From assembly GCA_950295325.1 (NCBI GenBank), contig OX485806.1:18412001-18476000 (forward strand): DNA of 64,000 bases. Reading direction: 5' to 3'. Numbering within the stretch: the stretch's first letter is position 1; each line of letters begins with the position of its first letter. Shown one piece after another: positions 38,186 through 50,303 of this stretch. The notes below the pieces were generated by a model. That model saw only the letters and a list, made by a program, of their open reading frames with translations. It was not told the DNA's origin and did not search any database. This stretch comes from Polytrichum commune (Eukaryota; Streptophyta; Polytrichopsida; Polytrichales; Polytrichaceae). Both the position numbers and the translations under genes were made by a program.

Positions 38186-39181
38186 AAGGTCCACATGAAC
38201 TCTTGAACAAGATAGGGTCAACGGGTTGAAAATCATGGGCGTAACTAATATCAATGGTCATTTTTTTGTTGTATTCTAGAAGGGCGAGCACGTAAAACAC
38301 GGATCATATGAAGAACTTCATTAAGGTGGGGTATGTATCCCTATTGTGGTCACTTTTGACTCGTTGGTCCATGGTCATATTGATTAGGTCAGAGAACTTG
38401 TGTCCAGGTGGTGAGTGGTTGTGAATCGCGTAGATTCTCATTTGAAGTTTGAGGATCGTAGTTGAGATGCAAAAGGTATGGAAGGTGAAAGTGAATATTC
38501 CATTTCTCTCTAAATGATCGCATTGCACGTGCCAATTTTGTTAATTGTATTGAAAACTAGTATGGTTGATTTCATTTGAGCACATAGTCGAATTTCATGG
38601 TTAGTCATGTGCAATGAGTTACAACACTTTGTATTTGGGTCTTGGATCTTGGTTTTCAAGTGCACGGTGGGGCTCACTTAAGGGTTCTCACATGAGGGGT
38701 TTATTGAATCCAAACTTACCTTATTAACCCCTCCCCACCTCCCCACATGGATCATGTGTATTCATTTATGAAGTAATATTTGGCACTCCTTGTGTCATAC
38801 TTCGTTGACTTTGTCCAATTGAAAAGGGAAAATTTGCACACATATAAAGAAAGTGCTTACTTAGCTTGCACCAGAGTCCGGGGAGTTCGGTGGAGAAATT
38901 GGGTAATTGCCGACCTTTCTGTAGGTGGCTCGGATTTTTCAATTTTTACCCGGAAGTGGGCCTAGAGAGTGCAAAATTTATCGGTTGATAGCCCCCATTT
39001 CGTAATGAATTTAGGCAATTAGCCGACATTTGTTTTTTCATTTATGCAATTTCCGAAAGGTCTAAAGTGGGGCCGGTTTTATATTTTGGTGGTGGATGTG
39101 TCATTGTCATTTTTTCAATTTTTGTTTCAAGTGTTTAAATAATGTGGGCATTCACTCTCCATTTTTTTTGGTCTAAATAGT
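38186..39181. other. Intergenic, nothing recognised
   Basis: AT-rich sequence with short chance ORFs only. The stretch near 38430-38490 resembles 60240-60300 (GCAAAAGGTATRGAGGGT-like block), perhaps remnants of the same transposon family as element F. Confidence 0.4.
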
Positions 39182-39235
39182 ATCTTTAGCAGGAATTGAA
39201 CCTGGCAAAGCCCCTACCATATTAAAGCTAAGGAT
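39182..39235 (-). pseudogene. tRNA-like relic with A and B box, no anticodon arm
   Basis: On the minus strand a 54-nt segment has candidate acceptor halves ATCCTTA and TAAAGAT (6 of 7 pair), a D-arm/A-box-like TAGCTTTAATATGGTAGG, and a T-arm/B-box AGGTTCAATTCCTG. The anticodon arm is missing. It could be a decayed tRNA or the head of a tRNA-derived SINE. Confidence 0.3.
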
Positions 39236-39454
39236 TTAGCCTTCGGAAAATACAAGCACCACAAAAGGGTCCAAGTATTATGCGGAGGCTAGTTAGTATT
39301 GAAAAATCACGAAATTTGTGTACCATCGCCGTTAGTATCAATTAACCCAAACGAACTAACTTGCACAAATCCAAATCCCACAACCGCAACTGATATATCA
39401 CACAATCAAAAATTGAAGCAAAATTTTTTTTACCGCCATCCAATTGTAACATAC

Positions 39455-40880
39455 CTAAAAAAACAATTTTGGCAAATCTTCTTCTACAATTGTTGCAAAC
39501 ATGATAAGATGTCTAGTGACACTGATATATGTAGATTCATCAATTATAATGCCAAATAATGGAGAATTTCGAATCCTACAAATAATTTTCTTTTGGATTA
39601 CTACGGAAATGCACCTAATAAAATCATTGCAAGTTTTTTTGTCTTGATACATGCTAGATGTAATAGCAGCATTCACAGACATCAACAATTTTCACAATGC
39701 AGGGAATTTTGAATATGGGAGAGACTGCTTCCCTGTAATGTAGGTTGCTTTGAAGAGGGTTTGCAAAGCCTCATATCAAGCACGCTGACCACTGGAAATT
39801 GTTTTTTCCATGGTTTTCTCTCCGATGGTGCAGGCCCAAGCAAGCATATGGTGTTCATTTGAATGAGAATGGTCTGTAAATGCATTTACCTTCAAATTTT
39901 TGGACCCGTCCTTGGCGTATACGGAGCGGCCTCCTTTTTCCCTACAAATTTTACAATTTTTTTACCTTGGGACGGAGAATAGTCTAGCCACTGGAACTGA
40001 GTTGTCCATTGCTTCTTTCACAAAGTTCGTGCCAACTCCACTTTAGTAAAATATAATAGGACAAATACAACATCGGTGTCATGGAAAGACTTTATGTCTT
40101 CTTCATTGAATTCAATAACATTGTTATATATCCAATCAATGTCATATATCAATCTATGCAACATCCGTTGTTTTCAGTGTCGTCCTAACATAATCTAAAC
40201 TCCCATGACATGCTTGTCCAACCTTGTTGAAATGGTTAATTTCATGGCACTGAATTTTGCATCCAAAATGTTGTCCATCTACTTGTCCAATCTACTTGCC
40301 CTCCTCTGCTTTGTCTGTTCTATTGGGAGTGATCGCCCTGTAAGACTTTTGGGACAACTTGTATCAAAGTCAGAAGCTGTAGAAACAATTGGGATAACTA
40401 AAGGTAGAACAAGAGGTGTCTTTGTACTATTTTGTTTTTCCACTGACCCGGCATCTAGGGCAACGTGCTTCACATAATCCTTGTCGGCCTTCTTGTTTTA
40501 CTTCTTAACTTGTTTCTTGGCTTTCTTTTCGTTTGTAAATAGCTTTGACTTTAAAGTGCGCGCAAAATCCTGGAGTTTGTCCCAAGGAATTATGGATGTG
40601 CATGTATTCTTGCTCCTATCCCGTCCTTGGTTGATTTTCTCCTCCCAAGAAATGTATATCCTCTCAAAGGGCCCAGGGGATGGGATCTGCAACCTCGCCC
40701 GCAGATTTTCGAGAGTTACATCCCGCATCCTAAACCTTTCTTGTGCACCAGCTGTCAAATACGTATTGTTGTCCTTGTGGGCGATTGTACCTGCAGGAAT
40801 TTCCAGATCTGAAACTAGCACATGTCTGTCCTGTAGATCTTTCGTGGCCTCCTCTATGACAAAATCAAACCTTCTTCGAA
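39455..40880 (-). pseudogene. Decayed hAT/ZNF862-like transposase-derived gene
   Basis: Read on the minus strand, broken ORFs give in order: a Lys-rich segment (40821-40498), after an in-frame TAA a continuation to 40279, a zinc-finger-like block at about 39945-39830 (NCKICREKGG ... FTDHSHSNEHHMLAWA), then LQTLFKATYITGKQSLPYSK and finally FFG-type RNase H start IIIDESTYISVTRHLIM at about 39550-39480. This order (BED/TTF-like finger, then IDEST/S-D motif) is that of ZNF862/hAT transposase relatives. Several stops and frame changes make it a pseudogene. Its beginning may be at 43985 (MEVDIVDLRAK), across the pogo/Tigger insertion. Family call is moderate; the Lys-rich first part is not recognised. 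Confidence 0.55.
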
Positions 40881-41309
40881 AGAGACATACAGTCCTACCT
40901 CTTTAATACGACACTCGATAATACGACAACCTCGATATTATGACACAAATTTCATAAACCAAACTTTCTAGTTCAAATCTACCTCTATACTACGACTATG
41001 ACAATGTTAATACGACACTCGTAGACCCTCCAAATGTCATATTATAGAGGTAATAAATGCATTTATATGGTGGGTTCCACACACTTATATATACATAAAT
41101 ACATAATTTATTTTAAATTCATAAATCTTATACATATGAAGTTTGGATTAAGGAAGTTTAAATGTAAAATGATGAAATAAACATGAGAACCATGGGACTA
41201 GGTTCTCTTTTTAAAACCCTACTCACACTCACAGGACTCATCAGTTGGTGTCTTTTTCGCAGCATCTCTTACCCTAAACCTTGAACTAACATCCACAATC
41301 TGGATTTGA

Positions 41310-41790
41310 GGTTTTTAGACCAATTTTTATCTGATTGATGTGTTTTGCATATTGTTGGAAAGCTATTGAAATTTCGCTTCTTTTGGTGGTAGTCTTGCTT
41401 ATTTCCGAGTTGTATAGACAAAGTTATAAGCATATGAAGGTCGCCTAGTTCCAGAAATTGATCGATTTGGTTTTGCAATTTGTGAGGTCAGTTCTTATCC
41501 GATTACACCCTTCTTTACAATTTTGGAAAGCCATGAAGATTTTGCTTCTTTTGGTGGTTGTTTTGCTCAATTTCATATGTCTATTGGCAGAGATGTGTGT
41601 ATTTGAAAATTGCTCAAGTTCCAGATACTGATTTCAAGACAACTATTTGGTTTTGCAATTTGTGAGGTGAGTTCTAATCCGATTACTTTGTTTTGGATCT
41701 TGTTGGAAAGTTGTTTTCACTGTGCTTCTTTTGGTTGTAGTCTCGCTCGATTTCAATGTATATCAACTGAGTTACAATAGTTTAAAGGGT
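41310..41790 (+). repeat. Imperfect ~180-200-bp tandem repeat, about 3 units
   Basis: Within the transposon upstream of the transposase, three diverged units repeat in the same order: TTTGGTTTTGCAATTTGTGA, TTCTWATCCGATTA, TTGGAAAG, then GCTTCTTTTGGTGGTWGT and a CTCAATTT-like block. It probably forms the 5' regulatory region or leader of the element. Confidence 0.6.
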
Positions 41791-41846
41791 GAAATCTGAA
41801 TTGTAGTTTCATAATTTCATTGTGGTATATTGTTGTCAATTTCAGG

Positions 41847-43743
41847 ATGGAACTAGATGGGAAGAGAAAGAGAACAAATTTAACTTTATTTGAGAAGAGA
41901 AAGCTAGTATAAATTCATCGATCAAATTCCAATTGGACTCAACAAATGATAGCAATTGATTTTAATAAGAGGCACAAGGGAAAGGAAGTTAAGAGAAACA
42001 TTATCTCTCAGATTCTTAAGAACTCTACAAGGATTTTGGAGGCTGGTGACAACCTCAAAGATATAAAGCGAGAGAAGGTACCAGTGTATCCAGAGCTTGA
42101 GAGCGCTCTATTAACTTGGTTCAAACAGGTCCACATCTTTATCTGAATCTCAGTTTGATATTAATGTTGTTATCTCTTATGACTCTATGCTTTTGAGTTT
42201 GATGTTGCTTGGGGTCAACCTCTGAATTGTTATGATAAATTTGCAGAGTCGTAGTAAAGATGGATCGGTTCTAGATGAGCATTTGGTTAGCAAGGTCAAG
42301 AAATTTAAAGAAACATTTCTGGAGCAAACTGGAGTCACTGCAGAATTTGTGAGCATATATGAATCATTCAAGTTTTCAAATGGGTGGCTTGAGAAGTTTA
42401 AGAATAGGTATCAAATTCATAAGTAAGTTTCAAAAGTTGTTGCATCAAAAGTCATAAGATTTTAGGTGTTGTTTTGAGTGAGTAAATTAACCCTTTGCTT
42501 TGATTTGTAGGGTCAATTTTCATGGAGAGAGTGGTGAAGTTAATGCAGAAGTTGTTGCTCAAGCAATGAGTCGAATGCCTGTACTGTTAGCAACATACAA
42601 ACCTGAAGATGTTTATAATCTGGATGAGACAGGCTTGTATTTTCGTGCACAACCAGCCAAAACTCTTGCACAAGGAAAGGTGAAGGGCATGAAGATACAA
42701 AATGATCGGTTTACTTTAGCATTTGCAGTGAATTCCACAGGTACAGACAAACTAAAACTCTTGGTAATTTACAAGTCACAACGACCGAGATGCTTTGGTC
42801 GATGGAGTCTTTCCGACATTGTATATTGGCATGCAAATACTACTGCATGGATGAGGTCAGATATTTTTGAGACTTGGATGCAAAAGCTTAACAACCATTT
42901 CAAAGGACAAGATCATAATATCCTGCTGATTGTGGACAATGTTTCATGTCATTCCTTGTCTAGTGTGCAACAGAAACAATTGTCAAGTTTTACGGCATTA
43001 CCCATGACAAATGTGACAATTGTTTTTGTCCCTCCTAATTGCACAAGTGTAGTGCAACCGTTGGACCAAGGCATAATTGCTGCTTTCAAATTGCGATACA
43101 AGTCCAAGTTGCTTGAATGGGTTTTATCGCAGTTCGATTTAGATCAACAACATGATTTGAGAAAGTTGTATCCAACGTTAAACAAGCAATTCTTTGGAAC
43201 TATAAAGTTTGGACAAATATGGATCCTCAGATTATTCGAAACTGTTGGAGAAAATCAGGAATTTTGCCACCTGATTGGAGTGCACACTTTGCTAATGAGG
43301 ACCAAAGAGAAAAATCGAGACTAATCAAGGAGTCCGAAGACCTGGCCCTTCTTATATAAAAACTGCAGCTTGGATCAGATGAGATGCCATTTGAAAAGTA
43401 TGTGGTAATGGAAGGTGAAGACATCATTGAGGCTGAATATTGCATGTCAAAGCTGGTTGATATGGCCTTAGGACTGAGAATAGAGCCAGCTAGTTTGGAA
43501 CTTACTGCTGAGACTGTAAACCCTTTAGATGTTGATGAGAGACCTCCACCTATTGTGAAACTAACGGATGCTCAACAACATGCTCAACTATTAGGTACAT
43601 TTTTTATGGACAATTTATTAGACTTCACTCCTGCAGATCTGATGAAATTGCAGGGCATAATAGAGAAGCTCAATAAGATATTTGTTGCTAACTTGAAGTG
43701 GCAACATCAGCGGACTATTGATTCCTTCTTCAAGTCCACATAG
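41847..43743 (+). pseudogene. Inactivated pogo/Tigger-like transposase
   Basis: Three predicted exons: 41847-42128, 42247-42422 and 42511-43743. Exon 1 encodes a Psq/CENP-B-N-type HTH (TLFEKRKLV, then an in-frame TAA at 41910, then WTQQMIAIDFNKRHKGKEVK). Exon 2 carries the second HTH (SNGWLEKFKNRYQIH). Exon 3 has the catalytic core with LDETGLYF (first Asp), LLIVDNVSCH (second Asp) and NCTSVVQPLDQGIIAAFK (third Asp). Downstream at about 43205-43225 the frame shifts; similarity continues in another frame with NCWRKSGILPPDW until an in-frame TAA near 43360, then to 43743. At least two stops and one frameshift mean that it cannot make an intact transposase. Confidence 0.85.
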
Positions 43744-43950
43744 GTTTAGTGAGGAGAATTTGTATATTTATAATACATTTGAAAGAATACTCATTTTTAT
43801 ATATGGCAAAATATCTCAAGTGCGTTTTTATGAAGTACCTCGTTATTGTGACAACCAAGTCCAATTTGTCATATTATTGAATATGTGACACCTCGATAAT
43901 ACGACCTTTTTCTCGTTTCCCAAACGTGTCATTTTAAAGAGGTAGGACTG

Positions 43951-43985
43951 TATTTCGCTCTCAGATCCACAATGTCCACCTCCAT
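43951..43985 (-). pseudogene. Possible first codons of the interrupted hAT-like gene
   Basis: On the minus strand an ATG at 43985 opens MEVDIVDLRAK and runs directly into the TA target site of the transposon. On the other side (40887 downward) a reading frame continues only after a one-base frame change. This may be the original N-terminus of the disrupted gene, or chance. Confidence 0.35.
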
Positions 43986-44330
43986 GGCGAGTGCCTAGGA
44001 CAACGTCGATAAAAGTTACAACTCTTGCAGACCCTAAACTAGCAATGCAACAACCTTTCCCCAGCTTCCTCACTCGCTCCGGAGCTGTCCAGTGGCGTGA
44101 GCAATGAAAAATGAAGGAGCTTGGGTTCGGTGTGGGGGGGTTGGTGGAGACGGATATGACGGATGGACGGCCGGAAGGCCGGGTCGGGCAGGATGGAGGA
44201 CACGGGAGGAAGGCCAAGTCGGGCATGTAAGACGGGTCGGGACGGGAGGACAGGAACGGGCTGCCCGAGCATGAACGTTGCCCGCGGGAGGCGTCCTACA
44301 AACGCTCGTAGCACTAAAATATGGAGATCT

Positions 44331-44525
44331 CCGACACCATGACTGCAAACCTCCTTGTGTGAGCTTGCAACAAACCCTAGCTATGGCGTCCGCGAGCAAG
44401 GCGAAAAGACTGCCCTCTTCGCCTCAGCCGCCCTTCAACCCCCACTCTCTCGCCTAGGCTCGGCAGCCTCAGCTCTGGCATTTGCCTCGGTTCTAGCCTC
44501 GGCTCAACGCTGTGTGATGTGGAAC
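44331..44525 (-). pseudogene. Detached RPL13A promoter/5'UTR/start fragment
   Basis: The reverse complement matches the 5' flank of RPL13A (copy 1 about 34905-35102), with scattered substitutions: TTGAGCCGAGGCTAG, GAGGCTGCCGAGCCTAG, GCGGACGCCATAGCTAGGGT (telo-box included), and the start ATGGTGTCGG. Homology stops after that tenth base. It is upstream, in the same orientation, of the hAT-like pseudogene. Confidence 0.85.
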
Positions 44526-44567
44526 AGTCTTGGTGTTTATGTTTTGTTGTTTCAAAATCAGGTATTC

Positions 44568-44579
44568 TCTCTCTCTCTA

Positions 44580-44611
<32 letters not shown>

Positions 44612-44613
44612 TT
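44568..44613. repeat. (CT)n microsatellite
   Basis: A CT-dinucleotide run with two A interruptions, bordering the RPL13A promoter fragment on its outer side. Confidence 0.85.
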
Positions 44614-46310
44614 TGATTGATGCGTTCAGTTGAATTTGATTTTAATAACATTTCTTAAATTCGTTGAATATACAACCCTAGGGCTCACAAATTAAAGTGT
44701 TAGAGTTGAGGATGCTCGTACTAATTGTGTACTCTTGCTCTTTATTGGATGATATAAATTATATTGGATTATGTAATAATGTTTAATTATATTATTATAT
44801 TGGAAGATTATATTGAAAAAAATCCAAGTTATCTTTGTGTCCATGTATCAAGAATAATAACCTTACAAGACAACAACCTATCACTATCTATCAAAAGGCA
44901 CATCCAAAAATTTCTTCACATTGTACAAATTCAAAATATCATATATATGAGGTGTGCAAATTGGGTTTCAAAAGCATTTAAGGGTTGAAAAACTCATCTT
45001 ATGACCTACAACACATAAATTTATCGAGTCATTACCAATTTTAAGACCATTGTTTGACATTTATGAGCCTTGCCACTTTGTACAACTTATTGTTATCCCT
45101 CAAGTATAAAATGTAAGTTTAGTCATAAGAGAAATTCATGATTAAAATATTCAATATGTGTGTGCATCCAAGGGCACCCAACTAATCTATTTGAACATCG
45201 GTTTTCACTTACATCAAGATATTCCACAAGTTTTCCACGTGATTTCAATGAATGACTTCAATACACACATGTGGTTTTTTAAGATAATTAGCTTAAATTA
45301 AAGTTTGTAGCTTAAATGCATGTATTTATAAATTGGCATGTCTATGGAGAGCCTCTTGGACGCTTAAGGGACGAACACTCATGGTGATTATATATATTAC
45401 GGTTCATGACCAAAGAAACTCCAAAATCAAGCTATCTTTTTAGTCAAGAGCAAAAGTTTAGACATGAGGAGATTAGGGTCCGGTTCAATGTTTGGAAGAG
45501 GGCAAAAAAAAAAAAAAAAAAAAGAAGAAGAAGAAGAAGAAAAAAAAAAATGTGGCATCACTTTCCTATTGGACATTGGCAGTCCCCACTCATAGAAATG
45601 ATTTCCTTAATTTGAGAGACCACTTGTGAAGTTGGGGTATAATCTCGATTCAAAAAGTAAGGATCCATTTAGTGGTGTTTTAGATCACAAGTTTCTTGCA
45701 CCCTTCCAATTGTAGCCTTTGTAGAACATACTACTATAGTTTTAAATTACTAGTGTGAAGGTTGTTGCTATGGCACATGTTACAATGAATGACAAAATTG
45801 ACATAATATGGAAGAGATTGATCCAAAGAAAGGAATTCTATATGAATTGATAGACAAAGAAATTATATATCATAAGACTTGTACTGGCTAACAATGGAAC
45901 TACAACTACCAAGATAGAACCAAATATAGAATCATGGATAGGAGATATTTACTATCCCCATAAAAATAGACTTGGGAGAGGACACACGGGGACCCTTTAT
46001 TACTCTCCTATGGTCATGTAAGTAAACCATATTACAAAACCAACATGTTGGTATTAAGTTTTGAAGCTATCTTGCTAATGCATTAAGAGAGAAAGATCAA
46101 ACGTATGAGAGGCCAAGATTGGGTGTGTCCATGCACATATACATGTTGGATCATTTTTTTCATCAGTTGAACATTTGAATGTCAAATTTAGGTTCAAACA
46201 CACAAACACGGGTGTCCTTGGGATACAACTACATGCTTTGTATTTTTATTGTCGATCCTACATACGAATGTATATTACATATTATTCTTGACGTAAGTTG
46301 ATGAACTAAA
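44614..46310. other. AT-rich intergenic
   Basis: No gene recognised. An A-run followed by GAA repeats lies at 45504-45551. Confidence 0.45.
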
Positions 46311-46311
46311 T

Positions 46312-46506
46312 AAAACCCTAAACATCTTCGTTTTGAAAAACTAACTATATTTTAACTTTCGGTTAGCCTCGTATAAATTGTGCGTATATGTCATACATTG
46401 AACCCTACAGTCTTTCAGGGTTAAGGGTACGAAACACTCTGATTGACGACGATTTTCCTTTTCATCGAGGCGCCGGTGTGAACGGGTGAGTGGGGATTAG
46501 GGTTTC
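46312..46506 (+). promoter_or_regulatory. Two telo-box motifs upstream of RPS3A
   Basis: AAAACCCTAAA at 46312-46322 and ATTAGGGTTT at 46497-46506 are telo-boxes in both orientations, the nearer one 90 bp before the start codon. Such motifs are typical of plant ribosomal protein genes. Confidence 0.5.
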
Positions 46507-46595
46507 GAGGGTGCGGCTGGACAAAGGGGGAGCAGGCTTCGAGGCTCTCTCTTTCGCCTGACTCTTGCTCCGGCTCGCAGCACAGGCCCTCAGCC

Positions 46596-48114
46596 ATGGC
46601 GGTCGGCAAGAACAAGCGTATTTCCAAGGGAAAGAAGGGAGGCAAGAAGAAAATTGTCGACCCCTTCTCCAAGAAGGACTGGTATGACATCAAGGCGCCC
46701 ACCACCTTCACGCAGCGGTCTTTGGGCAAGACCCTCGTCACCCGTACCCAGGGAACTAAGGTGAGTTGTTGTGCTTCTTCCGCCGGTGTGTTTGTTAGCT
46801 AGGGTTTGGAATGTCTGTGATTGCTTGGTGGATGTTGTTATGTGGAGGAGCGTGGGAGTGACGAGGAGTGTGTTGGGGTGGTTTGCAGATTGCCTCCGAC
46901 GGTCTGAAGGGCCGAGTGTTCGAGGTGTCTCTGGCCGACTTGCAGCAGGATGAGGACCAGGCTTACCGCAAGATCAAGCTGAGGGCCGAGGATGTGCAGG
47001 GCAAGAATGTCTTGACGAACTTCTGGGTGCGTGGGCACTTTCGCTCCTTTGTGTTTTGGGGTGGGGTTATATTAGGGTTAGGGTAGGGTTTGATAGAAAT
47101 GCGGGCTCATAGCAAGAAGTCGGGCTTTCGTATCTGTAATGGGAGCATGGAGGTTGTGCTGCACAGAAAATTAGGGTTAACGTGCAAATACATGGTGCCA
47201 AGGCATTCATTAACGAATAAGGGCCTTGAGAAAAGAGAAGTATTGAATGAGAATATGTTGTTCATGCAGGGCATGGACTTCACAACCGACAAGCTTCGGT
47301 CTCTGGTGCGCAAGTGGCAGAGTCTGATCGAGGCTCACGTTGACGTGAAGACCACAGACAACTACATGCTTCGCATTTTTTGCATTGCATTCACGAAGAA
47401 GAGGCCCAACCAGATCAAGCGAACATGTTACGCACAGAGCAGCCAAATTCGTCAGGTACGATTATCACATGGGATGGCTGAGAGTTTTTAGAACTAAAGA
47501 CACATAGATTTTGAAGAACGATGAGAAATTGTTACCGAATACCTTTCCTCCATAGAAGTCAATGCAGAAAAGGAATGTTTGGCCTGGGATTTCTGTTAAG
47601 GTAAGTTGTGAGCTGTTTGAATGACTAAATGGTGCAAATGCGAATTCGTTGGCCTGAATTGCAGATCAGGCGAAAGATGAGAGAAATCATGGTGCGTGAA
47701 GCTCAGACCTGTGACTTGAAGGAGTTGGTGGCGAAGTTCATCCCCGAGGTAATTGGAAAGGAGATTGAGAAGGCGACACAAGGAATCTACCCACTCCAGA
47801 ACGCGTGCATCAGGAAGGTCAAGATTCTGAAGGCACCGAAATTCGATCTCATGAAGTTGATGGAGGTGAGTGATGGACATGCATAAAGTGCAACCTCAAA
47901 TGAAATTAAGTAATGCTAGCACGAGTGCTGATGTGGGAGTTTCAGTGCGGATAATTAGTTGCCAGTGTGGAGTGATATGCTAACTTGTAGTGTCTTGATT
48001 GGACAGGTACATGGTGATTACAGTGAGGAGGTTGGAGCCAAGATTGATAGGCCCGTGGTGGGAGATGATGCAGAGCCTGATGCTGCTGAGGCTGTGCCCG
48101 TCCCCGGAGCTTAG
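46596..48114 (+). CDS. RPS3A: 40S ribosomal protein eS1 (RPS3A)
   Basis: A cytosolic small-subunit ribosomal protein. Five exons, all phase 0: 46596-46760, 46889-47026, 47270-47455, 47665-47865 and 48007-48114. The product is 265 aa, matching the family's usual ~262. Start [19 protein letters not shown], then [54 protein letters not shown], an [20 protein letters not shown] segment, [20 protein letters not shown] and [20 protein letters not shown] are all diagnostic. The tail is acidic and Ala/Pro-rich. The gene lies alone between transposon-derived sequence on both sides; nothing suggests damage. Confidence 0.97.
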
Positions 48115-50284
48115 ATTTTAGTGTCCAGTCTGACGAAATCTCCAATTGATAGCCAACGTGTGGGATGCAACTAGCTGACTTTGCATTGCCCCTAGAGGAT
48201 GACGAGATTTCCTTGCATGAATACAGAATCTGATGCTTCAACGAAGTGCACCAATTTTCAACACTTGAGTCTAGCCATGTTGTGAAAGAATGTTTGCTCA
48301 ATCACACTTCTTATGCTGATTTTGAGCAAAAATGTAGAGTGGAGTTTCATGTTGTATTGTGAGGAGCACAGGACTCGTGGTGGAGGAGAATTTACATTTT
48401 GAAATCATAGTATGTTGATTTGGTTTTCCTTGGGGATCCAACAAATATAACAACCGTGCTTTCTAAACATTTGGGGTCACTTTGTTTTCCCAGCCAGTGA
48501 TTAGTCCCTCTAATATCCTTTGAAGTTGTCATCTAGGCAGCTCCAGTGAATTTAGAGCACTGATGTTGTTCACAGTGAGATGGCACTTCAAACTTCTATG
48601 AGATAATGAAACGGTTTCTGCAATTTATCTTGTAATCTCTAGCAAATACGTTCTGCACCTGTTTTCATGTCCAGATTTTTGTATTTCGGTATAGAGTTAT
48701 GTAGATGTATATATCTTTAGTACCTTGCAAGCAAAGTGTATCAGGGCAGTTCTCTACAGAGTTGGTTTGTATCTGATTCTATGTAATTTACTACAAAACT
48801 AAGTACTGAGGCCTGGGTATGTTTTGTAGGCCTATGGTAGAGGTGTGATATTTTACAGGAAGCTAAAGAGCCTTATCAATATAATCTACACACTACATGA
48901 TGTTCCAATATCATTGTTAACGCATTGTTAACGCATACATAGAGACACGTTGAACTAATGAATTGTACTGAAGTGCAAAAATTTGCTGGAAAAGACACAA
49001 AGAGAAGGTATCTGCATTTTCAAGATCATTCAGGAAATGAGATCTGGTCAAATGGTTTCTGAATTACTAACACAAAATGAAGTTGAATGTTCTATGTAAG
49101 GTCATGCTGCCATGCAGATGAAATGAGTTTGCCTTGATAATTTGTAGAGATATTTATTGTATGTAGACTTATGACATGTTTCAACTTGTAATGTCCCATG
49201 AGGATGTTTTACTCTTAAAGAACAGTTTTGGAAGGGTGGATACAAATAAACTCAATTTTGCCAACTTTTTGGTGGCAACCACTTGAAATGTGTTTATTGC
49301 TGATTACTAATTGAAACAAGAGTTCTATATCCTTTTTTATCACAAGCATGTTGAAAGTCGCAGTGCAACAAAAATACAAGTAATATATGGTAAAAAGAGG
49401 ATTTTATGTCCAAATTGCACTTCTCCAAAATCAAGAAGTTCATAATGAATTCTTGTACAATAAATTCATTCATTTCATTCATAGGAAAAACCACACCTGA
49501 TCATAAATAAATAACACATAACATAAAAGATTATATTCATGATCATGTATAACATATAAAACATATATAGATACATGTTTGAAATTCATATTATTTTTTG
49601 TTCGAACTAAAACCTTGAACACATAAATAGCCAATATAGATTCCAAGGGCCAACATCGTCCTCCCGATTTTTGTTTAAATGATAGATAGGTGCATTGTTT
49701 CATTACAAGCCTTAATATAGCATAACGCGCTTTCATGCCCATATTGAACGGGATTAAACTTAACGTTGAATACAATTAGGAAGGCCTACATAATTGTTCA
49801 CGTTGTACTCTATTTTATTTATTTCTTATTTCTTAGTGTTGTTCATTTTGGTTCTTGATTTACAATGTTCATGATATATAATTGGGATTTTTTAGACAAT
49901 TCTTGAGATTTATTTTATTATTGTTAATGATTGTGGAAATGCCCACAATTAAAGCCATGATTGGCATGTGGTTGTTGTTGGGGGCTAAACATAATTCACC
50001 CTATTAGTTGTTAAATCATGCACTCCTATAGTAAGATATTGGATGACATGCTTATGATGTCCGTCATAAATGGAGTCCGATGGTCACTTTGGGTAAATAT
50101 GGGGTAATTAGAGCTGATACTTATCACATTTAGCGGTTCAATAATTTAGATTTGAGCACAAAACTGCCACATGTTTTGATAATGTCCTTTGTCATTAAGA
50201 ACATGTGAGGAACAAATTAACACACATTATAATTGTCTTACAATGAAACACTACAACATTAGTATAATGTTATGCTGAAACACA
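48115..50284. other. 3' flank of RPS3A, intergenic
   Basis: The first ~350 bp probably form the 3' UTR. The rest is AT-rich with no recognisable gene. Confidence 0.4.
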
Positions 50285-50303
50285 ACCAATGTTACGAAAC
50301 ACT

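Larger units (their letters stand above)
40890..43950 (+). mobile_element. pogo/Tigger-like Tc1/mariner DNA transposon, 3061 bp
   Basis: Ends are inverted repeats starting CAGTCCTACCTCTTTAA at 40890 and complementary at 43950. They are flanked on both sides by TA (40888-40889 and 43951-43952), the target duplication of this superfamily. Sub-terminal GATAATACGAC motifs recur at both ends. It holds a damaged transposase with CENP-B-type HTH and DDE/DDD catalytic parts. It is inserted into the hAT-like pseudogene on the other strand. Confidence 0.88.

Noticed and set aside
44039-44399. Overlapping minus-strand ORFs of 91-127 codons
   Set aside because: They are Pro/Arg/Ser-rich frames of a GC-rich repeat-like stretch (CCCGTCC/GCCCGACC motifs) joined to the RPL13A promoter fragment; not conserved protein.
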